Shown here: piece after piece, positions 11,132-22,067 of the stretch
Position numbering within the stretch: the stretch's first letter is position 1
How the letters are laid out: each line of letters starts with the position of its first letter
The notes under the pieces: generated by a model
The model's database searches: none
What the model was told of the DNA's origin: nothing
What the model saw: only the letters and a program-made list of their open reading frames with translations
From: Cololabis saira
Taxonomy: Eukaryota > Chordata > Actinopteri > Beloniformes > Belonidae
Direction of reading: 5' to 3'
NCBI RefSeq assembly: GCF_033807715.1
Contig: NC_084597.1
Span: 5,014,558 to 5,078,557 of the forward strand
DNA: 64,000 bases
Position numbers and translations under genes: made by a program

Positions 11132-11973
11132 AGACTTTAGTAGGTATTTTACAGCTCAACTCCACCACTTTACTTCCCTCTAAACCTTACAGACTGCACT
11201 GCTTTTTTATCCTTTATTTCCTTTTTCTTCCGTTATTTGGTTGCCAAAGAGCACGTGGGTGTAATCTCAGCCACACAGCAGTAATAATTGTAACTAGGTA
11301 GATAACTAGGGTTGCTGATGAGTGCTCCCCGACCGCTGCTGAGGCAGACGCTGACGTCCTGTAGCTCTAATTATTGTTATAGCCATAATATAACATTTCT
11401 GTGACTGTGACTGCAGACGTAGCTACAACCCCCCCCCCCCCGGTCTTTTTATTACCTCTCTTCTTGAGAAGCATTACTTCATACTGGGGAGTAACACTGA
11501 CTGCGTAGCAGTCCGGCATGTACGGCGTAATGCAGGTAATGTGTTATTACTGGAGCGACTGTAGTGCGACTGTAGGGGTTTTGGTAGCATGTCTGTCAAA
11601 TCTGATAAAAGCATTATAGGCCTAAAGCCTTCGTGGCATTATGATGTTTACTTGTGTGTGTGTGGGTTGGTGTGTGTGTGTTTTTTAACAGAATTCACTG
11701 CAGCTTTAGTCAGAGCAGGAGCCATATTAAAGGCTCAGCCTCAGCCAGCATATCCAGACTGCAGACACGCTAACAGCCCAGAACTTTACACCGTCAAAGC
11801 TTCGCCTCGTGAGCAAAGAATGCATCACATTCAGTCACATCTCCCTCTCCAAACCTGGAGAACGTGAAGTTTGCTGCTACAGTATGACACTGCAAACAAG
11901 GGAAATGCAAAGAAGATATTGTGAGCCGAAAAATATAAACTATAATATTAGATAATACCAAAACATTTTTACT
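11132..11973. other. Intronic DNA, nothing recognised
   Basis: Moderate-complexity sequence with a short poly-C run (about 11430-11441) and a GT-rich stretch (11655-11685). Frames of 66-92 codons here show no family motif. No repeat copy in the window. Confidence 0.5.
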
Positions 11974-11981
11974 ATTGTCTC

Positions 11982-13038
11982 TAGGGTTGCACAACTCCCT
12001 GAAAAATAAACAAGGGACACCTCAACCCGATTGCCTTCATCCTTCCTGGCAGGGCGAATTTTTTTAGACCCTTTTTTCGTGAGTGAAACGATTTTTTAAC
12101 TGTTTGACTCAAACCTGAATTGAATTAGATGCATATTTTTGAATGTCATGAACACGTGGAAAACAAATTATTATCCAGCAATTCACTTTAATACAAAAGA
12201 ATAGGGGGTGGGCAAAAATATCGATATGTCAATTTATCGTGATACTTTTCCAGCTGATTCAATATCGATATTCAAATTTTGAATATCGATTTTAAAAAAA
12301 AAATATTTTTTATCCCCGATTTTTTCATTTCATATTCGCCACATAATTAAAGCAACCTCATACTAAATTTAATGTTAATTTCATATGATGTAAATAATAT
12401 GAAAGGAGTATAGTTATAATAAAACATTGTTTTGACTCAGTTTGTCCCATGAATTGTCACTATAATCCGATGAACGTGCAACTCGGATTTTAAGATCCAT
12501 AAAGCTTTTTACAGTTTTCAGCAAACTTTATATAACATTGCAATATATCGCAAAATTTGGATATCGTATCGTATCGTATCGTGACTCAGGTATTGTGATG
12601 TGTATTGTATCGTGAGGTCCTTGGCAATACCCACCCCTACAAAAGAACAAAATGAACTGAATAAAATAAGTATTTTTCTTAAACAGAAACCTGTCCTGCT
12701 TAACTTAAAATTTTATAAATTAATATAAAACAATAGAAAGAAAGCAGAACATCCATTCTGTAATAGTGCACATTTTTAGTGCAATAACAAAAGTGCAAAC
12801 AGAAAGTCTGTAGAAAACTTATTTGTGCCTCAAAGGCCATGACTGTAGCTACAGTTGTAGTAAAACAGAACAAAATATCTTATGAACTCAACAGCTCAAT
12901 GCCATTTTCCATTGGCATTTTATGACTAATTTCTGACTCTCACAGTAAAATACGGGACAAAGTGTGTCCATTTTCAGCTCAATACGGGACGCTACTTTAG
13001 TTTATAAATATGGGACGATTCAGTTTTAGGCGACCCTA
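11982..13038. mobile_element. hAT element with TAGGGTTGC ends
   Basis: Begins TAGGGTTGCACAACTCCC and ends TTTTAGGCGACCCTA. Flanks are ATTGTCTC (11974-11981) and GTTGTCTC (13039-13046), an 8-bp duplication with one mismatch. GGGACA-type words recur near both ends (AACAAGGGACACC; ATACGGGACAAAG; ATATGGGACGATT). Interrupted by the hAT MITE at 12202-12639. Confidence 0.85.
12202..12639. mobile_element. hAT MITE with TAGGGGGTGGGC ends, nested
   Basis: 438 bp from TAGGGGGTGGGCAAAAATAT to GGCAATACCCACCCCTA with a perfect 8-bp duplication CAAAAGAA (12194-12201, 12640-12647). The interior has ATATCGATATTC and a (TATCG)n-like run, TCGTATCGTATCGTATCGTG. Non-coding. It lies inside the hAT at 11982-13038. 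Confidence 0.95.
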
Positions 13039-13046
13039 GTTGTCTC

Positions 13047-13733
13047 AAAATGAAAATATGGTTTCATCAAGACATCTCGAGTAAATAAATATTAAACTTT
13101 ATCATGTAAATTAAGCAGCAGCAGCAGCCTGTGTCTATTTTAGTATTTGGTAAGAATGTCTTTGGCTCATTAGTGTAAATAAATCAAAAGCTTCCTGACA
13201 CTGAGGTTTACACTTTACACTCACTACAATAATTATATCTTAGGGGCGCTGCCCCCCCAAAACATGTTTTGTTTTCTTTTAAGACTGTCTGTCTTTCAAG
13301 TGTTCGTCACTTGAAAGCAAGTTGACACATTTAGTTCGTATTCTTCTCCCTCTTTCGACTCAACTCTCCTCTTTAAACACACACTGCCATCACCGAACAT
13401 AATGACGAGCATTAACTTTCTCTTTTCTTTTTTTTTTGTCTTCCCTGGATCATAAATATATTTATCTGTTGCTGGCAGATTTTATTGGGACACTTTTATA
13501 TCACATCAATAATAAATACACTATGCGCTGCCCCGATGCCTTGCAGTATCTTGACAATATTAAACTGATGCATATTTTCTCTGTCCTGCAATGCAAAAAT
13601 TCAAATGCATTTACATTTGCTTTTAAAGAAAATGAAGAAAGGTGGGCATGAGTAAAATATTGCACATTAAATGATAAAAGTTTATACCTATTATTATCAT
13701 CACATTTTTAAAAAAAAATCGAAAAATAAGCTT
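13047..13733. other. Intronic DNA with one perfect hairpin
   Basis: Mostly AT-rich, no gene seen. CTTTCAAGTG (13293-13302) and CACTTGAAAG (13308-13317) form a perfect 10-bp stem with a 5-nt loop. A CAG-rich run lies near 13113-13127. Confidence 0.5.
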
Positions 13734-14300
13734 AAGAGAGACAAATGGATCGCTGCAATTCACCGAAACGTGGATTTGTGGTTCCCATTTAGTATCAGGT
13801 AATGTTGGATTTTTGGGTAGCTAACGCTAAACGGTGAAATCATAAAGTTCGGTTCCTCATCACTTTAATTTCACCAACAAATCCTGCCTTGAAGTCGGAC
13901 CAAGCGTCAAGACTTTTGTAAGCCTTCAAGCTTTGCTTCGTGTATTTCCCCGGCGTAGAAATTAAGTACATATAAATATCAGGAAACTGGATTTGTGGCC
14001 AAATATTAATGTCCATGGACCACTGGTTCTTGGACTTTCTTTAGTTTAAGCCGATAATCGGCTGTTATTCCGTCTTCTCCACTAGTTGCAGACATTTTTG
14101 CTGATGTTTTGCCACTCAGTGTGAGTAAAGCTGGGCATACACTGTGTGATATTTAAATCGTATGATTCAGCCCCATCTCACACTGCACGACTAGATCGCG
14201 GAGTTCAAAAGTTCAGAGCCCACGATTTATGTTCTCACACTGTACGACCCGATGCTCTGATCCCCCGTCTGCTGCTCACACTATACGATCATAATCCTCC
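13734..14300. pseudogene. Transposon fragment with THAP-like and LKAYKSLD pieces
   Basis: Plus strand at 13734-13781 encodes KRDKWIAAIHRNVDLW, resembling the WIxAI segment of THAP DNA-binding domains. Minus strand at 13963-13840 encodes STPGKYTKQSLKAYKSLDAW, continuing SDFKAGFVGEIKVM to a stop. From memory this is the N-terminal pattern of an ORF carried by animal DNA transposons that also encode a YqaJ-type nuclease. The right part starts AAGCTGGGCATACACTGTG and has four degenerate CACACTRYACGA repeats at about 14138, 14179, 14236 and 14277, typical of subterminal transposase sites. An ISL2EU-like origin is an inference. No intact ORF remains. Confidence 0.5.
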
Positions 14301-14660
14301 CGTCGGACCTCTGTTACTGGAACTCGAGGCCGGTTTTGGGGCAGGGGTGGTCTGTGTTCACCCAAACGTGCGTCCTGCCCATCAAAGGTTATGGGGATCC
14401 TTTTATTTTTTTATAATTTTATATATATATATTTAAAAAAATCCCCAAATATCTGTACCGTTTCTGATTGGGTGGGCACTGCGCATCATTTTTAGACACA
14501 ACAAAGAACGCATACTGCAAAAGTTGTGTCTCGGCGGAATGAGAAGAGAAAAAAGAGGTTTTCTGCTCTGCTTCTGCTTCTGCTCTGCTCTAGGTTCCGC
14601 GTTACACCAACTCAGAGCCTACGGCGCAGGGTAGGCGGCGACCCGCACCGTACGTGGAAA
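14300..14660 (+). repeat. Dispersed repeat R1, copy b (plus)
   Basis: Matches the reverse complement of 938-1330 throughout, including GGGATCC with AT-rich filler, GTACCGTTTCTGATTGGG, GCAAAAGTTGTGTCTCGGCG and the partial palindromic MITE GTTCCGCGTTACACCAAC. A CTGCTTCTG-rich insert is unique to this copy. Confidence 0.6.
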
Positions 14661-14852
14661 TGCGGTCTTTTTTTTGCTATTAAAACATGATTTGTAATGT
14701 GAATTTGCAACACTTAAACTACAAATAATAGTTTTTGACGTGACATCAGATATGCTCTCTGCGAAAGGATGAGGCAAATAGGGTCGTAGCTGCTTCAACT
14801 GTGCTGTTGGAGCCAATATGGGTGTTTTTTGTTTCTTTTTGTTGGAAGTTAA

Positions 14853-15108
14853 AGGGAAAGTTCGGTTTTTTACAACCTGGACCTTATTTCTGGCATTTTT
14901 TATGGTTGTATACTCACCCAGAAAAGTTTGGTGTCATTTGGAAGATATTAGGGGGTTTTTTGCGAGCCGCTTCTCCATATAACGGTAGTGCACGGGGCAC
15001 AGCGGGACACAGACGATGCAGCGTCTAAATAACACATGATTGCCGCGAAACTCGTTCATTTCTTTTATGAATCACTAGATCTGCTTCCAGGACCTGTTGT
15101 CTACATCC
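14853..15108 (+). mobile_element. Repeat R3 copy a, TTAA end running into the gap
   Basis: Starts just after TTAA (14849-14852) with AGGGAAAGTTCGG and matches the reverse complement of 49850-50105 nearly base for base, including GGTGTCATTTGGAAGATATT and CAGATCTGCTTCC-type words (AGATCTGCTTCCAGGACCTG). It breaks at the N gap after CTACATCC. In copy b the same position lies 11 bp before a 62-bp inverted repeat. The short stretch 14661-14848 shows nothing recognised. Confidence 0.75.
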
Positions 15109-15608
15109 NNNNNNNNNNNNNNNNNNNNNNNNNNNNNNNNNNNNNNNNNNNNNNNNNNNNNNNNNNNNNNNNNNNNNNNNNNNNNNNNNNNNNNNNNNNN
15201 NNNNNNNNNNNNNNNNNNNNNNNNNNNNNNNNNNNNNNNNNNNNNNNNNNNNNNNNNNNNNNNNNNNNNNNNNNNNNNNNNNNNNNNNNNNNNNNNNNNN
15301 NNNNNNNNNNNNNNNNNNNNNNNNNNNNNNNNNNNNNNNNNNNNNNNNNNNNNNNNNNNNNNNNNNNNNNNNNNNNNNNNNNNNNNNNNNNNNNNNNNNN
15401 NNNNNNNNNNNNNNNNNNNNNNNNNNNNNNNNNNNNNNNNNNNNNNNNNNNNNNNNNNNNNNNNNNNNNNNNNNNNNNNNNNNNNNNNNNNNNNNNNNNN
15501 NNNNNNNNNNNNNNNNNNNNNNNNNNNNNNNNNNNNNNNNNNNNNNNNNNNNNNNNNNNNNNNNNNNNNNNNNNNNNNNNNNNNNNNNNNNNNNNNNNNN
15601 NNNNNNNN
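15109..15608. other. Assembly gap (500 N)
   Basis: Exactly 500 N, a customary placeholder, so the true length is unknown. Left edge lies in repeat R3 and right edge in a LINE 3' region. Any frame crossing it is meaningless. Confidence 1.
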
Positions 15609-16110
15609 AGCATCCTTTGCCGGACACCGGAACCTGCAGGTGGTCGTGGGTGGCTTGTAGCTTGCATTACGGAGCACAAGTCTTTCCCTGACCCCTTCCC
15701 TTCAACCCTTCCCCGACCCTGCACCCCAACCTGGGACTTGATGATTGGACCGGAGCTTCGGGAGCTGCGTGCTGGCCTGCGGTCCCCACCCCTGGTCATC
15801 CCGTTGCTGCTTCCACCTGCCTGCTGTGCTGTTGCCGTCCCTGACCCACCAGTCTGGCCCTCGGCAGGAGGGTCCCCCCTTATGAGCCCAGTCCTGCTCA
15901 AGGTTTCTTCCTCCTAAAGGGGAGTTTTTCTTGCCACTGTTTGGCTTAAGGTTTTTCTCCCACTAGGGGAGTTTTTACCTGCCATTGTTTATGTAATAAC
16001 TGCTCGGGGGTCATGTTCTGGGTATGGGTCTCTGGAAAGCGTCTAGAGACAACTCTGTTGTATTAGACACTATATAAATAAAATTGAATTGAAAATTGAA
16101 TTGAATGGTA
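15609..16110 (+). mobile_element. L2-like LINE 3' end
   Basis: Contains AAGGTTTCTTCCTCCTAAAG, GGGAGTTTTTCTTGCCACTG, GTCTAGAGACAACTCTGTTG and a TATATAAATAAAATTGAATT tail with short TTGAA repeats. This is the characteristic 3' end of a common teleost LINE (L2-type by its short tandem tail; assignment from memory). The 5' part is lost in the gap. A 100-codon frame here is not supported as a gene. Confidence 0.65.
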
Positions 16111-17377
16111 TTAACCATTAATGTATGTGCAGACAAGGTAGCAAAAAAAAGAAGAAGAAGAAAACGACCAAGATGACTTCAGAATTGCTAATAACTGCCT
16201 GGATTCACAATATTTTACTACAAAACCAACAATAGTCGTTCACTGACAATCCTGCTCCACCGTGCAGCATTTTTGAAAGTCTTTTGATGCATCTCCTCCA
16301 AATATGACAATGAAAAGATGAATGGGTTCATTCTTATCATAAAAAGTTTGAATGCATCTGAATTAAAAGTACTCAACATTCCCCACTTCCCCTCGGATGT
16401 GAGCCATTACCTCATCAGATTAGGCTTTTCATTTTCCCTCTGCTCTCTATTGATTGAACATATAATTAGAAAATCATAATGAAGTGATTTAGAAATGTAG
16501 GAGCCTTCGATATGAGTTCCCTCTAATGAACCGTATTCATTTCCAAAGTCCGTCCAGAAACCGTTCAGTCATCCGTATACTAAACTCGCATGGTAAATAA
16601 TCGTTCTTTTCAGACTAAACAGGACTTATCTAAAAGACTTTTGTGTTTAATCACTGTGTGAGTATTTCATCATGGAGAATAATAGTACACTTTGTTGTAT
16701 GAGAGTGCTGGGAATAATTTGTGATCTTAAATACTGGCCATCGGAGACTCCTCCCCACAGTTTAAATGCCAAAAGTTAGCATTTTAGCTAATTGTCTGGT
16801 AAAAGGTCAATAGGCATTTGTAAATGAGACACATGGTGGGTGTTCATTAGAAGTGCTGAGCTGCTCGGGCTTATTAGAGCAGCGCAGAGCGCGGCCAATG
16901 CCATCCTTCTCAGGGGAGAGTCTGTGAAGTCCATTTATGGTGCATTGTCAAAGAGGACAATGCTGTCAAAGCTGTTATATTTGGCCACCGACTGTAAAAG
17001 GCTATTGGAGGGCTGCAGTAAATCTGTTAAGGTATCTAACTGTGTTTTTTTTGTGTGAGTCGATCAAGCTGAGAACAATATGAGGTCCACAAATGGCTCC
17101 AAAATTCTACCGATCCAATTTTTCTAAGTACACTTAGATCAAGACGGATCACCTAAACATATGCTGCTGAGATGTTGCTTTATACTGCTCTTTGTGGTGT
17201 ATATGTATCATTTTAATGAAACAATTGACTTTCATTCATCTAAAACCATTTTTAAGGAACAAAAAAAAAAAAAAAAACCCACTTCATTTGTTTAAGTGAA
17301 AGCAGAGCGGAGGAGTCAAAGCTATTTTAACATAGATCTCAAATGTGCAGTGTGCAAAGACACACTCGAGCCGTCTC
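16111..17377. other. Mostly unique intronic DNA, possible conserved element
   Basis: No repeat relatives in the window apart from a short A run near 17266. The 16380-17040 part has higher complexity than its surroundings, including GCAGCGCAGAGCGCGGCC. It would be the first place to test for a conserved non-coding element in this brinp1 intron, though the sequence alone cannot show conservation. Confidence 0.4.
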
Positions 17378-17446
17378 TGCTCATAGCTGGGAGGGAATTC
17401 ATGAAAATCGTGCACTTGGTGACAAGTTTTTGATATTTGGCATGGT

Positions 17447-17903
17447 GTTATTTATTTATTTATTTATTTTTATTTTATTTATTTATTGGTTTATTTGACA
17501 GGGACAATGCACATCAATAAAAACATTGCTGTAAATGTGCCAGAGTTAGCCAAGAGGCTATTTTTCATCTGTAGTCCCTGGACAGATGTAAGAATACAAA
17601 AAAGTACAGAAAAGATACAGAAAGTACAGAAAAGTACCGAAGTACATAAATACAGAAAGGTGCAAATTAAGTTTTAGTGCTGACAGAGCTGAGTATTAAT
17701 CAACCATTTCTTTAAATGAGCTCTAAATAAACTGTATGTGTCCAGTTCTCTGATAGTTGCAGGGATGGAGTTCCATTCTTGTGCAGCTTTAACAGAGAAT
17801 GCAGACTGACTGAAAGCACTTTTTCTGAGTGGAATAATACAATCCCCTCTTGCTGCACCTCTTGTGAACCGATCAGCAGTTGTTCTAATATTGATGGACA
17901 TAA
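17447..17903 (-). pseudogene. LINE 3' end, 5'-truncated (same family as 44428)
   Basis: The minus strand encodes a LINE ORF2 C-terminus with CIIPLRKSAFSQSAFSVKAA and QEWNSIPATIRELDTYSLFR, then a stop and an untranslated tail (GACAGGGACAATGCACATCA on plus) ending in (ATTT)n at 17447-17470. It is over 90% identical by eye to 44428-44855 of the longer copy. The 5' truncation and A/T-rich tail fit target-primed integration into the inverted-repeat arm. Confidence 0.85.
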
Positions 17904-18032
17904 CGTTTGCAAAAAACGACGCAAACAAATGGTGACGCCCCCTAGTGGCCGGTTTGCAGGAAATTCAAAATGAATCAATAAGCGAGGCGATAGAGGCAGC
18001 ATTGCAAAGTGTTAATTGAGTTTAAATATGCA

Positions 18033-18153
18033 CAGCTGATGTTTTTTGTGTGTTATTTTAACAAAATCCTGTTCTTTCACTGTGACTTAGTTCTGAGGTT
18101 CTGTTTATCTTAAGACTGAATGAATGAATGAATGAATGAATGAATGAATGAAG
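18033..18153 (+). repeat. Possible LINE tail with (TGAA)n
   Basis: About nine TGAA/GAAT units at 18117-18153 after TTCTGAGGTTCTGTTTATC. L2-type LINEs end in such short tandem tails, but no diagnostic body sequence is visible. Confidence 0.4.
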
Positions 18154-18660
18154 CCACTGTTCTCACCCAATCAGATTATTGACACTACAGTGATAGTGAC
18201 CTGTCCAATAAACAGAAAATTGCATTCCTTGGGGGTGAAAATATGAGTCTGGAGCCCTCTATAATCTTTCTATGTGACTTAATTCTCGAGATTGCTTATG
18301 CAGTTTTTTGGGCAAGAAATTACCTTGAAAGTTAAATTTGACCTTCAACATGACCATGAAATTGGAAATGTATCTCAGAATTGAATTCCTAGCACCAAAA
18401 AAGTAGAAAAAGTGACAATATTCAACAATCTATGACTAAGAGAAGCTGAGATATGACCTTTGGCCTTTTCGGTGGGAGCCATTTTGAATTTTCTGCAAAC
18501 CGGCAACTAGGGGGACGTCCCAATTTGTTTGCGGTGGTTTTTGAAAACCTTATGTCCATAACTAATACCATGCCAAATATCAAAAACTTGTCACCAAGTT
18601 CACAATCTTTATGATTTTTGACATATTCCCTCCCAGCTATGAATAGCATAGTTAGCTTTA

Positions 18661-19435
18661 TTCTTGTGTGGCGTTCGAAGAACCTATTTTCATCAAATGT
18701 ATGTCATCAAATGCAACTCTCACATTATTGATACACACACACTTAAAAAAAAAAAATAGTAATTAGCCTTTATTTCCTGGCAGATGCTCACAATTTGCGG
18801 ATACGTTTACAAGAAAAAAAAGCACATAATACTGTTAAACTCGGCTCAATAAACACTGCACTTCTCAGTATCACCGGTGAATTATGAGCGAGGCTGCTGC
18901 AGACTGTGGTCCAGTTGTTTCTTTTTAATTTGCTCTTCATAAATTTGAGTGTCATGCACAAGGACTGTCCATGAAGGACTCCACATTAAAAAGCCAGACA
19001 CACACGACCTTTGTCCTACAGTAGGAACACATTGCCTTTTTTGAATAGCTACATGAACAGCAAGACACACTACCATACAAACCTCTAGTGGACAACTAAT
19101 AAACACAATTCTAATGACATTTATTTGATTAGAATTTAAATTTTACCAAAATTGATGCTATTTTTGTGATTCTTTGAAATAAAATGTATAAAATGATTCA
19201 TATCTTTAAGTATGACTATTGCCTGAATATTACTATTACTTTCACCTCATATGAGGCCACGTGCAAAACTTGTTTGATGCAAAAACATGGATTTTAGTGT
19301 GTCTTAGTTTCAGGCACACAACCTTAGATGAAAAAATGTATGATTTTCTTTTCACAATGTCATTATTTATCTAACAAACATGAAGATGAGAGAATAATAA
19401 GTACCCCCTTACAGCTTCAATAGAATTTAAAACGG
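18661..19435. other. Intronic DNA, nothing recognised
   Basis: AT-rich sequence. The 74-codon minus frame at 18882-19106 has no motif I recognise and no splice context that favours it. Confidence 0.5.
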
Positions 19436-19645
19436 TAAGTTACAGTCAGGTGCTGCTAATCATCAGTCATTGATGACTTGACCATCAGCAGGATGAAGGA
19501 GCAGAGCTCTATAAAAACACATGTGTTGACAGTTTATCGATCTGGAGCCTTTGGGTCCGTGTTAACCAAATGCCAAGAGGGAAAGACATAAGTAATGGCA
19601 ATAGGGGAAAAACTGTGCAGCTCTCTTAATCCGCATCAATGTATT
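19436..19645 (+). pseudogene. Tc1-like transposon 5' fragment
   Basis: CAGGTGCTGCTAATCATCAG and AGCAGAGCTCTATAAAAAC precede an ATG at 19570 encoding MPRGKDISNGNRGK. This resembles the N-terminus of Tc1-like transposases (MPRGKEISxDLR from memory). The frame ends within about 20 codons and the hAT MITE at 19649 follows at once. Confidence 0.5.
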
Positions 19646-19648
19646 TGG

Positions 19649-20284
19649 TAGGGCTGGGCGAAATATCGAGATTTTAATATATATATTTTCAAACGCGATA
19701 TGGTACGAGACAATATTGTTTATATCTATTATTTTAAAAAAAAATAATGATTTTGATATAGCTTATTTTGTGACAAATTGACTTGAACGTTTTATTTGAG
19801 ATTTGCACAAATGTTTTGTTATTTGCACAACTGTCAACCTCTGGAAAAGTCTGCCTGTTACTGTCTACATTGTATTAATTGCACAGTGTATTTTAATTTA
19901 ATTGTCATGCAGGAAAGGGATATTTGTTTTATTTTATTCAAGAAGCATTTTTATTCTATATATGCAGGCAGTTTATTTTTATTTCATTTGTTTTATACAT
20001 TTTGATATTGTGCAGACCTCTGTTAATAAAGGAACCTGTGTGACATTTGGCACGAGGCTTTGTATTAAAACTGACTGTTTTTTTAAGGGTTTGCCTCAGA
20101 GAAAAATGAAGCTAACAGAGATGCTAACAGAGATGCTAACAGAGATGCTAACAGAGATGCTATGCTATAATGCTTTGGGGGAAACCCCAATTATGGCACA
20201 GAAAAAATATCGATATATATCGAGTATCGCCATTTAGCTAGAAAATATCGAGATATGACTTTTGGTCCATATCGCCCAGCCCTA
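19649..20284 (-). mobile_element. hAT MITE family C, copy 1
   Basis: Ends TAGGGCTGGGCGAAATATCG and ATATCGCCCAGCCCTA are inverted. The interior matches the reverse complement of 34280-34912 (GTGACATTTGGCACGAGGC, CAGGCAGTTTATTTTTATTT). Flanking 8-mers GTATTTGG and CCGAGAGT do not match, so the target duplication is lost. Two 69-111 codon frames inside lack any transposase motif. Confidence 0.88.
20111..20162 (+). repeat. 12-bp tandem repeat GCTAACAGAGAT x4
   Basis: Four perfect copies of GCTAACAGAGAT inside the family-C MITE. The other copy (34391-34446) also has four, so the array predates the split of the two insertions. Confidence 0.95.
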
Positions 20285-21021
20285 CCGAGAGTTGTTCCTT
20301 TGCATGTCAACAATCATGGTCCACCGATGCACCGCTCAGCCACCAAGCATGTATTAGGAATATTTATTTTGGTACACATCCCCAGTCCATCAGGGCAAAT
20401 TACAGCCTCCTTTCACTATGATGAAATCTAATTTTATATGCTTTCACTTTGGCTTTCAGCTCTGCTTTCTCTCCATTGTGACACATTAAGAACAAATATA
20501 TATTTTTTCATAGATCTACATGACCACCAGCATATATAAGCACTATAAATAACCCGAGCAGTGTTTCATCACTTTGAAGTCCATGTTTGTTTGAAGTTAG
20601 AAATATTGCTCGTTACTGATAAACATGTTAAAGTAAAGACCATCTCTGCATTTTTTCTGTCATCTGCTTGTTTGTTGACACAAAAAAGGCCTATGGGCTT
20701 AGGTTCTTGTATCTTAATATCAGACGGCTGTTATTTAAAAAAAAAAAAAAAAAAAAAAGGAGAAACCCCCTTAGTGATAAGAATAACAAGCAACAACTTT
20801 TTAAAGAACTTCCTACTGGATTCGGAGGAGAATTATTCAGAAGCTTACTGAATTGCATAGGAATAAAATGATAAATCAGAAGCCTTTATGCCAACATGGA
20901 CTCGGGCCAGAACCAGAGCCTGTGACTGACGTAAGTGGAAAGTTTATCCTATGCCAAATCCATAAAAACCAGAAGACACAAATGCACCTGGTTAGCTTCA
21001 TCTGAGGAAAAACAAGATTCC
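20285..21021. other. Intronic DNA with a 20-bp A run, nothing recognised
   Basis: Poly-A at about 20738-20758 followed by ordinary sequence. It may be an old retroposed end, but no body can be identified. Confidence 0.4.
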
Positions 21022-21588
21022 CAAAATGGTAGGGGTGTAACAATATATCGTGCCACGGAATTTTGCGACAAAAACGTCACGATACGTGTCGTGGAGGTGA
21101 CAAACTGTATCGCGATATTGGGTTATTAATATTAATCTATTGTTTTGACTAGTAACGCGCATCCGGCCGCGACCGCGCCTCGACCCGCGGACCAAAATCT
21201 TACTCCGCTCAGCAGAAACTAGTACCATTTTGCGGTCCCGTTTTGAACTCTGAACTTTTACTTATGTAAGGCTGGTGTAGAGTTAATCCTTACCTTATTA
21301 AATTAAACCTTTTTGGGGTGGTGAGTAGGATAAACACGGGACAACTTCTGCTGAGTTCCAGTGTACTTTAATGTCCCTCAACAGTGTAGGATTTTAGAAC
21401 ATCAACACAGCACCTAGTGCCGTACTGTGGCGTATCACTCCGCCCAATCTAAAACAGACTAATCACTACAGATAAACTGGCTAGTGTCATTATAGTCCCT
21501 GATTTACATCAGAATATAAAGAATATATTTATACAATAATGAACCCTGAATTACCAAAATAACCTTAACAAAAATAAATCTCCTCTTA

Positions 21589-22067
21589 AGGGCTGAGTAT
21601 ACTTCTGCGTCACACACACGCAGAGCACACGGCGCACCCGTGGTGCCGTCACGAATCGTTCAGAGTTCTCCGTCTCTCCGTTTGGTCGCGGTGCAGTACC
21701 CCCCGCGACCACTAGTTAGCGATCTTTTTCTGAATGGTTTATCCGACTTTTTCCGGTCACAGTAAATCAAAGAAATAAGGACAACTATTGTGCAAAAAAC
21801 AAAAACAAAAAAAATCACATATAAACGAAGAAAAAAGCCCTGGAAGTTCACTACTGATTCAAACCGGAAACCGGAAATGCTTCGCTTTCAAACGAACCAA
21901 TCACAGCCCTCTCGGTCTGCGTGTGGACGGCGTCTCCTCGACGCGTAGTTACAATTTTCGGGAGGTGCACGTCACTGACGGCGCATGTGACGGCGTGTCC
22001 TCTGCGTGTCCAAAAACCACACGCCGTAGACACGGCGTCGTTTTGACGCAGAAGTATAATTCAGCCT
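21589..22067. mobile_element. Harbinger-like MITE, TTA target
   Basis: Ends AGGGCTGAGTATACTTCTGC and GCAGAAGTATAATTCAGCCT are inverted, with TTA on each side (21586-21588, 22068-22070). The family-D copy at 32860-33690 shows the empty site (reverse complement of 33297-33316, CTCCTCTTACACTTATAAGG), which proves insertion with a 3-bp duplication. GC-rich and non-coding. PIF/Harbinger is inferred from the TTA target. Confidence 0.92.

Larger units (their letters stand above)
17378..18660. repeat. Inverted repeat pair split by a LINE
   Basis: The left arm (17378-17445 plus 17904-17975) and the reverse complement of the right arm (18475-18650) share CATAGCTGGGAGGGAAT, CTTGGTGACAAGTTTTTGAT, ATTTGGCATGGT, GACATAA and CCGGTTTGCAG followed by AAATTCAAAATG. 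The left arm is interrupted by the LINE 3' end at 17447-17903. The right arm gives the uninterrupted order (GGCATGGTATTAGTTATGGACATAAG). The family is not recognised. Confidence 0.7.

Noticed and set aside
14601..14660. Independent palindromic MITE copy
   Set aside because: Only one arm is present and the same partial arm occurs in R1 copy a (938-1025), so it is part of repeat R1.
15025..15917. Long frames across the N gap
   Set aside because: They consist mostly of N. The visible right part is a LINE 3' region.
20111..20162. CRISPR-like array of short repeats
   Set aside because: Direct 12-bp tandem units without spacers, inside a MITE, in a eukaryotic genome.
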